Positions 12,513 to 23,690 of a stretch of 64,000 nucleotides of DNA are shown here, one piece after another; within the stretch, counting starts at the first letter, position 1; each line of letters opens with the position of its first letter. Source of the DNA: Brachynemurus nebulosus (Eukaryota > Arthropoda > Insecta > Neuroptera > Myrmeleontidae); assembly GCA_035578155.1 (NCBI GenBank), contig JAPWDM010000006.1:14524305-14588304 (forward strand). Direction: 5' to 3'. The notes beneath the pieces are model-generated. The model had not been told where the DNA came from, searched no databases, and saw only the letters and a program-made list of their open reading frames with translations. Made by a program: the position numbers and the translations under genes.

Positions 12513-13872
12513 AGGTACCTAAGGCATTTAAGGCCCAGCGGGTAATAAGGCCCATTAGCTATATTTCTTACCAAGAAAAGTTTTCTAACTTATCAACAAG
12601 TTTAAAATGAACTTTCAATCATTTCAAAACCAGATACAAAAGTTGAGCTACTCAGAGTAACAAACTCATGTCATATTTTAACAAACAAATTTAGAGGTTA
12701 AATTTTCGTTCGTTGATATAAAAATTGTGCACATTGTGAGTGTTATATTAATGATTTTTTAAAAGTATGTTTCTTTCAAATTGTTATTAAAATTGAAAAA
12801 AATTAATACTCTTTAAGTTTTACATCAATTAATTTAGTTTATTTCTAAAGTATTTATATAAAATGTATATAAGCATAAATATTGACATGTTGATAATAAG
12901 GCCCATGCAAATTTTGTTTGGGCCTTATTACCAACACAATTAAAATCAAACACTACAAAGTCAAATCAATTAAAACAGGTCTGAAGTCATTAACAAATGA
13001 AGCAAAATTAGACGCACAACCTTAAATTACTATAGTTACTCTAATATAAAAATAACAAAAAGGAAAAAGGACAAAAAACTAAGTACATTTAATTTTGATT
13101 TATTTGTTGCATTTGTTTAATGATGCCAGATCAGTTTTAGTTGGTTTGGTCGAATTTTTATTTTTATTCCTTAGTGTTTGGAAGTATGGCTGATAAAAAG
13201 AAGAGAGCGTTGTGGTCTGAGGAAGCACTGGCATCAGCCTTAAGTTATGTCACTCGACATGGCAATCAAAGAGAGGTTGCAAGGAGATTCGGAATTCTAA
13301 GAAGAATTCTTAGATTTAATATTTATTTATTTCGACTTAATATATTCAAACACTTAGTACTTGACTTATTCGAAAAATATGATAAAAAAATTAAAAATTA
13401 AAAATAATGACAGGTAATTTTTTTTATTGTTGTTTTCAGTAACAGTCACGCAGTCAAGCGAGATTCAAGGATTTTCGAAACTTTTTTGAACGTGTAAAAA
13501 TAACAAAATATTTTGATATATAAGTTCAAGTTATTCTTAAAGTTAATCTTAAAGTAAGTTAAAGTCAAGTTAATCTTAAAGTAATTAAAATTCCCCAATT
13601 AATTTTAAAAAAAAATAATAAATGTACTATTTCAGGCAGTTGTAATAGGTGGGCCTTATTTTCTACACCAGTCGGAAATAAGGCCCAATTGCAGACACTT
13701 TTTAGAATCAAATTTTTGACTTGTATAATTACAAATCCATTAATTTTTTTAGGAATTTTTATCAAAAAATAAGTAAATTTTTATAATTAAATACTATATT
13801 TTTGATATTTTATAAGATATATAAATAATAAGCATATTTTGCTTAGGTGGGCCTTAATTGCCTTAGGTACCT
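12513..13872. mobile_element. pogo-like DNA transposon, internally deleted
   Basis: Terminal inverted repeats AGGTACCTAAGGCATTTAAG and its partner GCCTTAGGTACCT, each flanked by TA. The transposase-binding-like motif AATAAGGCCCA occurs in either orientation near 12,529, 12,544, 12,895, 12,919, 13,650, 13,677 and 13,848. One internal frame encodes a psq-type helix-turn-helix (separate entry), the N-terminal DNA-binding domain of pogo-type transposases. The DDE catalytic domain is absent, so the copy is non-autonomous. Confidence 0.8.
13186..13401 (+). pseudogene. pogo-type transposase remnant, psq helix-turn-helix
   Basis: The ATG at 13,186 opens MADKKKRALWSEEALASAL and continues through a helix-turn-helix ending in REVARRFGI and a LRR-like turn at about residue 38-42. 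This matches the psq/pogo N-terminal domain pattern (basic start, W-S/T-E-E, A-L helix, REAA-RFG-I-RR recognition helix), which binds the element's subterminal repeats. After about residue 42 the frame turns to low-complexity hydrophobic sequence and stops at residue 71, against several hundred residues in an intact transposase. Direct: motif and frame. Inferred: origin by internal deletion. A spliced exon is possible, but no downstream catalytic sequence is seen. Confidence 0.75.
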
Positions 13873-15709
13873 TATACGAAAAAGTGAGGAATCTTGAAGA
13901 GAATTCTGTCTTACTAGTTAGTGAATACAGAGAAATGAGGAATTTAGTCTCAATTCTACTTTCCCAGAAAAAAATAAAGATGTATTTTTGATACCTTATT
14001 TTTTCCTTTTTCGGTTAATAGAAAGATAAAATAAAAGATAATATGTTGGTAACGAAAACGTTATCTAGATAAGAACGGCATCGCCGGGGACCACATAGGA
14101 TCCCGAACGTCCCCTTTCTAAACGATGTCCTGGATAAAACTGGCTTTTAAAATATTTCTAAACGCTTCGAGGCGCCTCACGAAAGTACTCTAAAATTTTC
14201 CCCATCAATAATTTGTTTTTTAATATCATTTCTCAATAATTTATGCATCATTTTGAATCAATAAAAAAATGGCGGAACCGTCTGTTTTTAAGTATTTAAA
14301 CTATAAATTTATGTAAACGGCTGGGCTCTTGAATATTGTATCGAAATTTCCGGGATAAACAATTTTTCTATTATCTTACAATAGAAAACTTAAACAAAAT
14401 ACAACCGCTGAGAAAATAATATAATACCTATATAATATGTTAACTTTATATAACAAAAGTTTTGATAAAGATGTTAGCTTCTCGAAAAATGATTATATTA
14501 ACAACAACATAGAAACGTTTAAGGAAATAAAATTTTACATTTCTCAAGTAAGTGATCGTTACTTGGATGAAGAAAGAATCGTTAAACAAAAGCAGCCAAC
14601 GATCACTCCATTCCGCCCGCTACTATTACGTAGTACATACGTACAACTTCTCCACCAACACTGCTAAAGAATTGGTAAATTTATCATTTGGCAGAGTTCC
14701 AGTATCCACAGTTTTCATTCATATCGTATCGTACCAGAACTAACAGAACTCATCGTAGAACACATACTATGTTTAATTTGTATTGGTGTGTTATATACGC
14801 ATATATTTCTGGCGTCTATAACAGTTAGTGATGGGACATGTGAGTAATTATCATTTCTGCTTAATTTATTAAAAGTATTGAATAACATTTTTATTTACGA
14901 AAATTTAATTTCATTTCGAACTCAGATTTAAAGAAGAATAAGGTTAGATTGATGGGAAAAATTGTAAATAATACCAAAATTTTTTGCAGGCCAAGAAAAT
15001 CGTTTAAAATAAGGAAGAACTAACTTTTATAAACGATCACCGTATATACCACTGTCGCAACATCCTGCATAACATAGCGAATTTCCATTTATAAAATTTA
15101 GTTTTTCTCGGAAACCAGTTTACAAAAAACAATCGTTCAAAAATGTATAATTTTTTCCGCTCTTTGTCATCCAAAAGCTCATTTTTTGAACTTCTAGACG
15201 TCGGACGTGTCTGAAAAATATTAGCGGGTAAAAAACCATATATTTTTTTCCAGATTATTTTAGTTTACAACTTTAGGGTAAATTTAAAAAAAAAAAATTA
15301 CTACGTTTACTGCTATGCCTTTGGTCAATAATCACTTTTAAAGATTTTTTGTTTATCCATTAAAAAATGTCTCAAAATTTAAGTCTAACAAAGCATTACA
15401 TAGAAACATGAAGTGATAATTAATCAAATTTATTTTTCCTGTAATCTCCTGACTTCTCTGAACACTTTGAAGAAAAAAATTTTTGTTTATGTTAAATATT
15501 ACAGAAGTTATGGATTTTTTAATATAATAACGTCGCCGAAAGTGATACCACGGAAACACCATTTTAATCCTATTTTGCTAAATTTCAAAAATTCATAACT
15601 TGAAAACTATTAGAGATAATTTTTTTAAAAACAAATAAAAAAATTTTCAGCTAAATCTGAGATTATGGGTGACATGACCTGGATGAAGTCGCGTGTAATG
15701 ACCCAAAAG
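13873..15709. other. no gene seen; small hairpin
   Basis: No supportable gene. At 14,552-14,608 an AGTGATCGTT / AACGATCACT pair forms a small hairpin within a 76-codon plus-strand frame (14,437-14,667) that lacks homology I can recognise. The segment around 14,070-14,120 is locally GC-richer without open frames. Confidence 0.35.
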
Positions 15710-16436
15710 TGAGTCGTCCAAAACGGCAAAACCAGCTATGTGCATCTCCAACGATTTCGAGTTATTCAGCAAAAACTGTTAGTTATATTACAATAATAAA
15801 TCATTGCATGGTTTTGATATAAAAAAATGTATTAAATTCATCTTGATTCCTAATAATAATCTGTATAATGTAGGGAAAGAACAAACAATTATATTTAAAT
15901 AAATAAAATCCACATAATTTATTTTGGACCTGTCAGTTGGATATAACTGGTTTTGAAAATGACGTGTCAGCCATTTTTTTGAACTTTCTAACAGCTGCAA
16001 AAGCAGTCAAAAACCTGGTAGAAGGTAAAAGAGTGAGCATATTTTTACTTTTTAGAACAATTTTATGTAGTAACGATGACAATAATTTAAGTCCTTATAG
16101 GATACTGTAAAAATAGTCACTCTACTACTGAAACTAAAGTACATGTACTAGGTTAGTGAGAGATTAAACTGGTTTTGCTACTGCATTTAGAGAGCAGCCA
16201 TTATTGTCTGTGGGATGTAACTTATTTTGAAACTGTTAGAGGATAGAACTGATTTTGGAACTGTGGCCATTTGGGATATAACTGGTCTTGCATCTTTCGT
16301 CATTTTTCTTCATTTATTTTCAGTGGGATAAGGTTTATTTTAGAACTGTTTCTCAACGTGAACATATAGCAGATGAAATCTCAGTTTTTTATTTTTTTTT
16401 GGGGGGATATAACTGACTTTGCTTTTCGGCGACTCA
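15710..16436. mobile_element. TGAGTCG-family element, copy 1
   Basis: Ends TGAGTCGTCC and GGCGACTCA are inverted, with the dinucleotide AG on both sides. Inside, a degenerate motif GGATATAACTGGTTTTG(A/C)AACTG occurs at about 15,730 (inverted), 15,938, 16,150, 16,214, 16,242, 16,272, 16,321 and 16,404. A related element with the same heptamer ends and a related internal motif is at 20,572-21,469. No coding sequence. I know no named family with this structure; a Tc1/mariner relative is possible because the second copy is TA-flanked. Confidence 0.65.
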
Positions 16437-16444
16437 AGTATATA

Positions 16445-16833
16445 TTTCGCTTTAGATTGTAAAAAGAATTTTTTACGACGGTCTGAGACCGCAGAAAAAG
16501 CGTTTCAAAGAAAATATAAGATAAAGCACTTATTTGCACATGAGAAGATTTTATTTAATGTTTATAATATTATAAAAATTGTGATAAATAGGTTTGTAAA
16601 AAAAATTTAGTGATGCAACAACTTATATTCTTATGCAATATACGGACTAAGTGCTTAAAAATAATCAAGAAGTAGTTTCATCGCAAATTATGTTGTTCAA
16701 ATTTCTCACTTTTTCTTACTTTTCTTTATTATTGTGCTTTATGATGGACATATCAAAAAAAGATTTAACAATCGCATGAAAAAAGGTCATTAAAAAACCA
16801 CACAAAAAAAGAATCGCATAAAAATGTTTTTGT
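16445..16833. mobile_element. GCGGT-family mariner-like copy, decayed
   Basis: Shares AGACCGCAGAAAAAGCG, GATGCAACAACTTATATTCT and the terminal run of CACAAAAAAAG / CGCATAAAAATG phrases with the copy at 2,382-2,940. It lies immediately right of the TGAGTCG-family copy. Both termini are degraded. Confidence 0.55.
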
Positions 16834-18059
16834 TGTAGGCGAACGCAGAGTGAATTTTGGCTGATATCCTATTCAAATTCACAAATTGAAAATAGGGGTA
16901 ACATAGAAATAATATCCGGAAAATAAATATGTTTTCCAAACGATCTTGGCCATTTTTGGCAAGAAAAATGAAAATTTTACACTAAAATTACTTAAATTTT
17001 AACAACAGTTTAAATTGTAGCTATTAATTTAAAATACAAAAAAAAATTGAACCTGATGACGTCATCACGTATAAGAAAACTTTTTAAAAACTCCAAAAAC
17101 AATAATTTTGATGCTAGAAGTATAAAATTTGAGGCTATGCTCATAAGTTTTCGATACAGGATTGAAATCAGAATTGTAAGGACACCACATACGGAAATTA
17201 AAATGTAAACCTAAACCTCCGACCCTCCGAAAAAATTATATAATAAAAAAGTTTAACACCACTAATATATAAAATCTTTGTAACAATAAGAAATATTGCA
17301 CATAAAATTTGATATTTTCCAATGGATAAATGTTTAACTAAAATATAAAATCATATTCACTGATGTTTTTAAAAAAGTGGGCCACATTTTTGGAGTTCGA
17401 GGACCGCATTTGAACGTACTTTGGGAACGTCTAAATGAATTTGGAGAATATCGTAAAATTGAAAAACACCAGTATTTTCTCGTTTCAATTCCATTAATAA
17501 AAATTAGATCAGTTGACTGAATATTTTAAGATAAAATATTTTTAAAAATATTTCAAACAAAAATACGTAAAATATAATAATTTATCAAACGGATATCCTC
17601 TATCAACCTCCATATCATCGAGTCAATTGAAAATACGGTGTCATTACGTCATGATATCGAACAAACGAAAAGTTGCATTTCTGCATCAATATGGTTGCAA
17701 TTGTTCTTTAAATCTCATTCACTGATATATGTATATGAATTTCATCCAATCAATGTATTTGTAGTATACTTATACTAAATTGGACTGTAATAAAATATAA
17801 TAATTTCGAAAATTTTCCAAAGTAATTCGTTTGTCTTCTGCGTTGAACGTATATCGTCATAGATATAGAAATGTGGATTGTTTCCCATTGCTATTTATGT
17901 TAAATAGTGTTGAAAGATATGTAAGATATGTATGAATTTTTACCGAATCATCATATTTTTCATATCTATCTTCTCCTTCCACCAAATGCTTCATGCATTT
18001 TTTTCATTTCATTTCATTTTAACCGATAACTAACTTACTATAGAGAATTTTGTCCTACA
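16834..18059. other. no gene seen
   Basis: Diffuse AT-rich sequence. A CTGATGACGTCATCACG palindrome near 17,043 is the only notable motif. No open frame, RNA gene or complete mobile element is supported. Confidence 0.4.
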
Positions 18060-18260
18060 TACTATCCGTTGATACCGTATGTTTTGAAATCATTAGTCGT
18101 GCTAACTTGGTTTTCGAATTGTTGTGCTCAACTAGAACTACTTAATCCAATTTGAAATAATTTTTCATTAGTTTTTACCATTTTTTATTTTGAATTACAA
18201 AAAATATTGTATGCAACACGTGCAACAAAATATAGATTTTTCACCTCGTTGTAATTGTTC
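18060..18260. repeat. interspersed repeat, copy 1 of a local pair
   Basis: Segment running from GTCGTGCTAACTTGG to TATGCAACACGTGCAAC. It recurs in direct orientation at about 18,739-18,920, and its last part (ATTGTATGCAGCACGTGC) also recurs at about 50,880-50,905. This indicates an interspersed repeat that has also been locally duplicated. Confidence 0.55.
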
Positions 18261-18394
18261 AACTCGGCAGCTTCGTTCCGACAGCTGTACTATTAGTTTA
18301 ATCTCAAAAAAATTCATCAAGTGCGTGTTTTTGACACGCACTAAGTAATGTCGCCTCAGTGAAAGTGTTAATTTATGATTTTTTGGCTCTTTTA

Positions 18395-18515
18395 AGTACA
18401 GTGAGAATATAGCCCTCTTGCGTTTATTTAATATATGTATGTAAAACTCTATAATACAGTGAATACATTCCCCTTGCGTTTATTCAATATATGCATGTAC
18501 AACTCTATAATTATT
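18395..18515. repeat. tandem duplication, unit about 62 bp
   Basis: Two consecutive units sharing CTTGCGTTTATT, CAATATATG / TAATATATG and AACTCTATAAT, starting near 18,398 and 18,460. An (ATT)n stretch follows to about 18,545. Confidence 0.75.
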
Positions 18516-18545
18516 ATATTATATATTATTATTATTATTATTATT
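18516..18545. repeat. (ATT)n microsatellite
   Basis: Short run of ATT trinucleotides. Confidence 0.85.
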
Positions 18546-18738
18546 AATTTTCCCCCACTATAATCACACAACGAGATTAATATGTCATCCTTCGGTGACA
18601 TAAAAATGATGAAAGTTTTTGGAGTAGTTAACCAACACAAAATTCGGAAATACACTTTAACAAATGTCGAAAGTCCTAAAAAAGAAGTTGAATACTTAAA
18701 GAAGAGGTTTCGTATTTGTATACGAAAATGAACGTTTT

Positions 18739-18920
18739 GAAATGGAAACCATACAAATATTAGTTGTGCTAACTTAGTTTCCAAATAGTTGTACTAAACT
18801 AGAACTACTAAATCCGATTTGAAATAATTTTTCCATTTTAAATTTTCATTAGTTTTTTCCATTTTTTATTCAGAATTGCAAAAAATATTGTATGCCGCAC
18901 GTGCAACGGAATATGTACTT
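18739..18920. repeat. interspersed repeat, copy 2 of a local pair
   Basis: Direct repeat of 18,060-18,260 (GTTGTGCTAACTTAGTTT, ACTAGAACTACTAAATCC, ATTGTATGCCGCACGTGC). The segment before it, 18,605-18,730, is itself repeated at 19,225-19,350 through GAAGAGGTTTCGTATTTG. The whole 1.3 kb is therefore an interleaved old duplication. Confidence 0.55.
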
Positions 18921-18949
18921 TCTCAACTCTTTGTTCCAATAATTGAATA

Positions 18950-19188
18950 ATTGAAAGATGTTATGTAACATTTTTTTCAAAAATTCATTTTTTGCCAAAT
19001 TTTGATATATTCTATGCTAAAGTATCATATATTAAAATTTGGTTTCGCTAGGTCCAATAGTTTTGTAGAAATTCAATAATAAACATGTGCTATTGCATGG
19101 GAAGTATAGGTAAATAAAAACTTTCAAGCGCTTCTACTGTAAAATTATAAAAATGTTACATAACACCTTCATCGACTCATGTCTTCAA
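18950..19188. mobile_element. MITE of the ATTGAAGACATGAG family, copy 2
   Basis: The right end is clear: AAATGTTACATAACACCTTC then ATCGACTCATGTCTTCAAT. The left end is decayed to ATTGAAAGATGTTATGTAAC. It is longer than copy 1 (12,314) by an internal stretch and sits between two direct-repeat segments. Confidence 0.6.
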
Positions 19189-19350
19189 TCGTACTGTTAG
19201 TTAATCAAAAATTAATCAAAAAGAGAGAGGAATTTTTTGGAATAGTCATCCAAATAAAATTTGGAAATACGCTTTAAGAAATTTCGAAAATTCTAAAAGA
19301 GAAACTGGAATGCTTAAAGAAGAGGTTTCGTATTTGCATACGAAAATGAA

Positions 19351-20571
19351 TTTAAAATTTTCTCGGAATAAAAAGTAGTTTGTATTCTTTTCCGAACCTC
19401 CAACTACCTCTCTGCAAAGTTTGGTTAAGTAGTTGAGGTGTGAAACTGCGACAAACTCACTTTCACATTTATAATATTATAGTATCGATTTTTGTACTTA
19501 TTATTAGTTGTTTGCTCTGTATTATATATACTATGGTTTGTACAATGTAAACATACTGTATTCACATTATTAAATATGTATATGTATATGTATGTATGTA
19601 TGAAATATCCATAAAAAAAAAACTTGAACACACAAAGATGTTTGCTTTATTTAATAAAATTGCATCTAAGAAAAATGCTAAATTTATTATATATAATATT
19701 TGCTTAGTCTTTTTAGAAATTTTATTATATGATTATGCAGTATTGTGCTGCAAGGCAAATCCATATAGGGGAGAGATGGTATGAAGGGTACAAACTAAAT
19801 ACGCCCAAAATGTACGTACACTTATTTGATCATATTGCTAAGCTGCTGTCATTTCAAAGATGGTGGCAGATCTGTTTATCATTTTATATTACTAAGCCTT
19901 CATTTTCAAATGTCTTAAGTTTTAATATTTTCTTCTTTTGATTGAAAATTTTCAAATAAAAATAATCGAATGAAAATTAATTGATAAAAATATTTGATAA
20001 ATTTGAACAATATGAGTGATATTTAGCAATGTCCCTTTCGTGAAATATCGTAGAACTGTATTTTCTTTCCATTGCGAATTTGTGACATAACTAAGGTTTC
20101 TAATTCTTATTTCATTTAGTTATACTGGAATTCTCAAAACAGAAATGCCCCTTTTATGCCACATTTCCCCTATATGTATACATATACACTTTTTACATTG
20201 TCTCTTCTGTTTCCCCACTAAATAAATGTATTAAATACATATTTATCTTACAATGATTTTGATTAAAATCTCCAAGTATCCTTGTCGCAGCTTCCTGCGA
20301 ATATCCCTCTTTGAAATAAAACTTTATTGGTACATATTTACTAGAAAATAACTTAATTAGTACAATGAGATCTATCTGCCTTCTGGATCTCGAAACTTAT
20401 TTTTTTTACACCCTGTATAAAATGTAAACAAACTAAAATCACTTTTTTTAAATTTTCTCGAAAACTAATTTACATAGAATAATGATTCAAATGCCTATGC
20501 CCTTCTTCTTATTAAAATAAAATGTTTTGTTCGAGAGTTATCGTGTTAACATATAAATAGATACAAACATA
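19351..20571. other. no gene seen
   Basis: AT-rich, with a (GTAT)n-like run near 19,577-19,600 and a TTTACACCCTGTATA phrase near 20,407, resembling many insect transposon ends. No gene is supported. Confidence 0.4.
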
Positions 20572-21469
20572 TGAGTCGATGAGTTTCAAAACCATCTAAT
20601 TAACACAACTAAAAATGTTCAGGAAACACAAAAAACTGTTATTTCACTTATAAATATGATTTTTGTGTGGTTTTTACCATTAAATTTTTAGGAAAAATCA
20701 TATAGTTCTTATAAAGAAATAATAACAACGATACCACTCTTCAATAATTAGTAAATAACGATTAAAAAATATAATTAACTACTTTTGCAGCAGTTTGCTT
20801 TAATTAGATGGTTTTGAAACGGTTGATTTTGTAATTAACTACTTTTGCAGCACTAACACTAACAATTAGACACTTTTGCAGCAGTAACATTAACAATTAG
20901 ACACTTTTGCAACAGTTTATTATTCTTTCAACAGGTTCTAAATAAAACAACATTCGTAGAAATCTACCTATTTACATCCCATAACGTCGTTTTTATTATA
21001 ACTTATGAAAACTAAGATATTTTCTTATAATTTAGTAGAATATTCTCCTATAAAACAAGTCTCTTTACTGTAATTTAACAGTAAAACTCAAATCAGAACC
21101 ACGATGTTTCACACAATTTTATTCTGCACACATTCGCAGCCTGTTATATTTGGCAATTCCACAAATTTCTTTGTATTTTTTTCTAATTATTTCAATAGTA
21201 AATATTTTCTTAGAGAGAGTAATAAAATTATCACATACAATTATTTGATCCCCTGCTTGCAACTCCAGTCTTTTCAATTGGAAAATATTGCAATTAGCTA
21301 CTTTTGAAACAGTTTCGTATTTTTGTCATTAAAATTAAAAGGGAAAAAGCTGACTTTGCACCATCTAGTTGGTATTTTTTGGTGCAGTTTATCCTCCTGA
21401 ATAATAAATCGTATCTAACTCAATTTGTAAAAAATCGTCAATTAGATGGTTTTGAAACTCAGCGACTCA
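20572..21469. mobile_element. TGAGTCG-family element, copy 2
   Basis: About 33 bp of near-perfect terminal inverted repeat: TGAGTCGATGAGTTTCAAAA then CCATCTAATT at the left, mirrored at the right ending CAGCGACTCA, with TA on both sides. The motif AATTAGAYACTTTTGCARCAG (Y and R are variable) recurs at about 20,777, 20,803, 20,833, 20,863, 20,895, 21,291 and 21,440. It parallels the AACTGGTTTTGAAACTG motif of copy 1. No transposase frame; the 102-codon plus frame at 21,304 crosses the right end and is chance. Confidence 0.7.
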
Positions 21470-22929
21470 TATATGTATATTTGGTCACAATTGCTGACCT
21501 TCCTTTCCTATCTTTCAATCAATCAATAGTATTTTTCTTTTTCGCTATAAGTTTGCAACAACTCTGCAGTAAAAACGGCGCTGCAGTATTGATTTTAAAA
21601 TTTGAGATTTAAGCAAAACAGAGGAATAAATGTTCTGGTCTTTCAAGTTCTCAAAACTTTATATCAATATTTGATTTAAATTATATTATGCTACAATTAA
21701 CTTAATAATATTATTATCATTTCTAGCTACTGGCCATTCTGACCATATACAATGGCTAATATTTCCAGTAGTTTCTTCGATTGTCATTTATATATGCACG
21801 GCTTTATTTATAAAACCATCGCTCGGCAGGACTCCATGCAACTATATATAATTCCTTAAGGAACACTTCATATGCATATTTATTCACATCGAGTGTCCTT
21901 ACAAAATTTATATTGGTATATACAGTTGATCAAGAATTTCGAGTCATATCTGATTACAGTAATAATCGGTCATTGGTACAGTATGTCATTGGCAGAGGTA
22001 GAGACGCAGTGAGTAGGGTGTATCTGTAGGTTCTAAGCCAAAGAGTGGCTCCGGGTTGCCCGCCTTCAAAAAAAAAAAATTTCAAAAATCATTCCGCTAT
22101 ATTTGCCGTTCATTTAAAAAAAAATTGTATTAAACGTTGTCCTTCATTAAATGTAACTAATATTAACAATTTACGTACGAATACAATTATTAGACACAAG
22201 GTGCAGATAGTCTTTCGTTTAGCGACCAACTTTACCGACCTATTAATTTTGATATTATAGTGTTTTTTTTTGTTTTTATAACGCGCCAAAAAAGGTATAA
22301 AATTTAAAATTTTCAATGCATTCTAATCCCCTAAAGACAAAGATGCTACTTAATGTGTATTTATAATCACCTTTATATATTTTTATCAACATTATATTGT
22401 GTATATACGGTCGTTGTTTATACTATACTCTTACTTTGTTGCCATATGCTATAATATTTGCATGCTAAACTATCGAAACAGTTTTCTCTTTACTCTGCGG
22501 TATAACGATGCAATTGAAGTTCCTCTTAAAATTTTCAAGCACAGTAAGTGGTAAAACAAACTTTTATTCCACTCTCTCTCTGTAGACGAACCCGAAGCAT
22601 AAAAATGAAAAAAAAAATTTGGTTTTTGTTTAGTTTCTTTAGTTGCCAGCTTTTTATAAAAATAATATCCGCTCTTAGTTTAATTAATAGCATTAAAAAA
22701 AAAAATTGAATAGGTATGTACCTATAAAATGTTTATCAAATATTTATCTTATAATAAAAAACAATTGAGGAAAAAAGTTGAAAAACGTATTGAAACAGTA
22801 AAAATTTTTGTTTGAAAAGTTTTTCTGTTGTTTTTGAGTCGAGTTATAAACATTGTGTAGAAAAGTTGTAACAATAAATACTTTTAGTATTGTGAATAAA
22901 TTTTTAAATTTTTTTTTAATATGGGTACG
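21470..22929. other. no gene seen
   Basis: No supportable gene or mobile element. Opposed frames near 22,045-22,316 overlap each other on both strands and read through A-runs, so they are chance. Confidence 0.4.
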
Positions 22930-23316
22930 TTTCTGGGCTGGGGTACACTGACGTTCATGAATGACTTCAAAAAGCTATAATTTGCTTACAATTTCGCCAT
23001 TGTATCATTTTATGTACGGTTTTAAAGGAATTAAAAAATCTTTGTAAACTTGATGACGTCACCAAATTAAAAAAAAAATTTTTTATAACCAAGCTTTATG
23101 AAAGTGATCTGAGTTAGGGTGATTAGTTGAATTAGAGTAATTTGGGTGTAAACTTTACATTTTTGCTCTTAAAATAGGGAAATTTCTCTTTAAAGTATGA
23201 TTAATTCAACAAGAATCTTTTTCTTTACGGGTCCTAATAAAAATCTAATTCTGAATATGCTGGTAAAAATATTTTTTATTTTTGTCAAATTTTTACTTAA
23301 ATATAGAAATATATTA

Positions 23317-23364
23317 TTTTCCACAAACTAGTTTTCGATTGATTAAGTCATCTTCAGATGAAAA
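23317..23364 (-). ncRNA. hammerhead-type ribozyme motif, left arm
   Basis: Read on the minus strand: stem I UUUUCAU, core CUGAAGA, one extra U, stem II about four base pairs with loop, GAAA, self-complementary AACUAGUU, U, then GUGGAAA closing stem I with G-U pairs. Stem II is weaker here than in the right-arm copy (GACU against AAUC). The fit is to the C-U-G-A-N-G-A / G-A-A-A hammerhead core, with stem III needing dimerisation. Activity is inferred only. Confidence 0.45.
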
Positions 23365-23449
23365 CTGAACTGAACCGAATTCAGTTTTGATAAAAGAATT
23401 TTTTATTAAAAAATATTCTTTTATCCAAACTGAATTCAGTTCAGTTCAG

Positions 23450-23496
23450 TTTTCACCTGAAGATGATTTAATCAATCGAAAACTAGTTTGTGAGAA
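23450..23496 (+). ncRNA. hammerhead-type ribozyme motif, right arm
   Basis: Stem I UUUUCAC (23,450-23,456) pairs with GUGAGAA (23,490-23,496). Core CUGAAGA is at 23,457-23,463, with one extra U at 23,464. Stem II is GAUU / AAUC (23,465-23,468 and 23,474-23,477) with a five-base loop. GAAA is at 23,478-23,481. The self-complementary AACUAGUU (23,481-23,488) could form stem III between two molecules. Predicted cleavage is after U 23,489. The one-base insertion after the core departs from the canonical hammerhead, but it is also present at the 45.2-kb locus. Confidence 0.55.
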
Positions 23497-23690
23497 ATAA
23501 TATATTTCTGTATTTAAGTGAAAATCTGACAAAAATAAAAAAATTTTTCACCATATTCATTATGGATTTTCACAAAGTAAAATTATCTACAATTAACTAT
23601 TTAAAATCTAATTCTGATACGAAATAAAAAAGACAATTTCGAAAACTTATTACTCGCTCCCAATTTCATTATTTTGTTATTAATAACAAA

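Larger units (their letters stand above)
23255..23602. mobile_element. Penelope-like element fragment, inverted repeat
   Basis: A large foldback: arms with ACAAACTAGTTTTCGATTGA, ATCTTCAG and CAGTTTTCACCTGAAGATGA surround a short centre. Each arm ends outward in an A-rich stretch (GACAAAAATAAAAAA). The phrase CTGAAGATG...TCGAAA followed by a self-complementary segment is typical of the terminal repeats of Penelope-like retroelements, which can carry hammerhead ribozymes. Flanking direct repeats AAAATCTAATTCTGA at 23,240-23,254 and 23,603-23,617 are exact and read as the target duplication. No reverse transcriptase is present. Confidence 0.65.
22960..23690. repeat. interspersed repeat carrying a Penelope-like insertion
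   Basis: Left part 22,960-23,254 and right part 23,603-23,690 together align with the repeat at 385-850, for example GTGATTAGTTGAATTAGAGT, ACGGGTCCTAAT and AATTTCATTATTTTGTTA. The intervening 348 bp are an insertion bounded by 15-bp direct repeats. Confidence 0.65.

Noticed and set aside
17043..17075. CTGATGA near a later GAAA as a canonical hammerhead core
   Set aside because: The intervening bases cannot form a stem II adjacent to GAAA, and no stem I is present.
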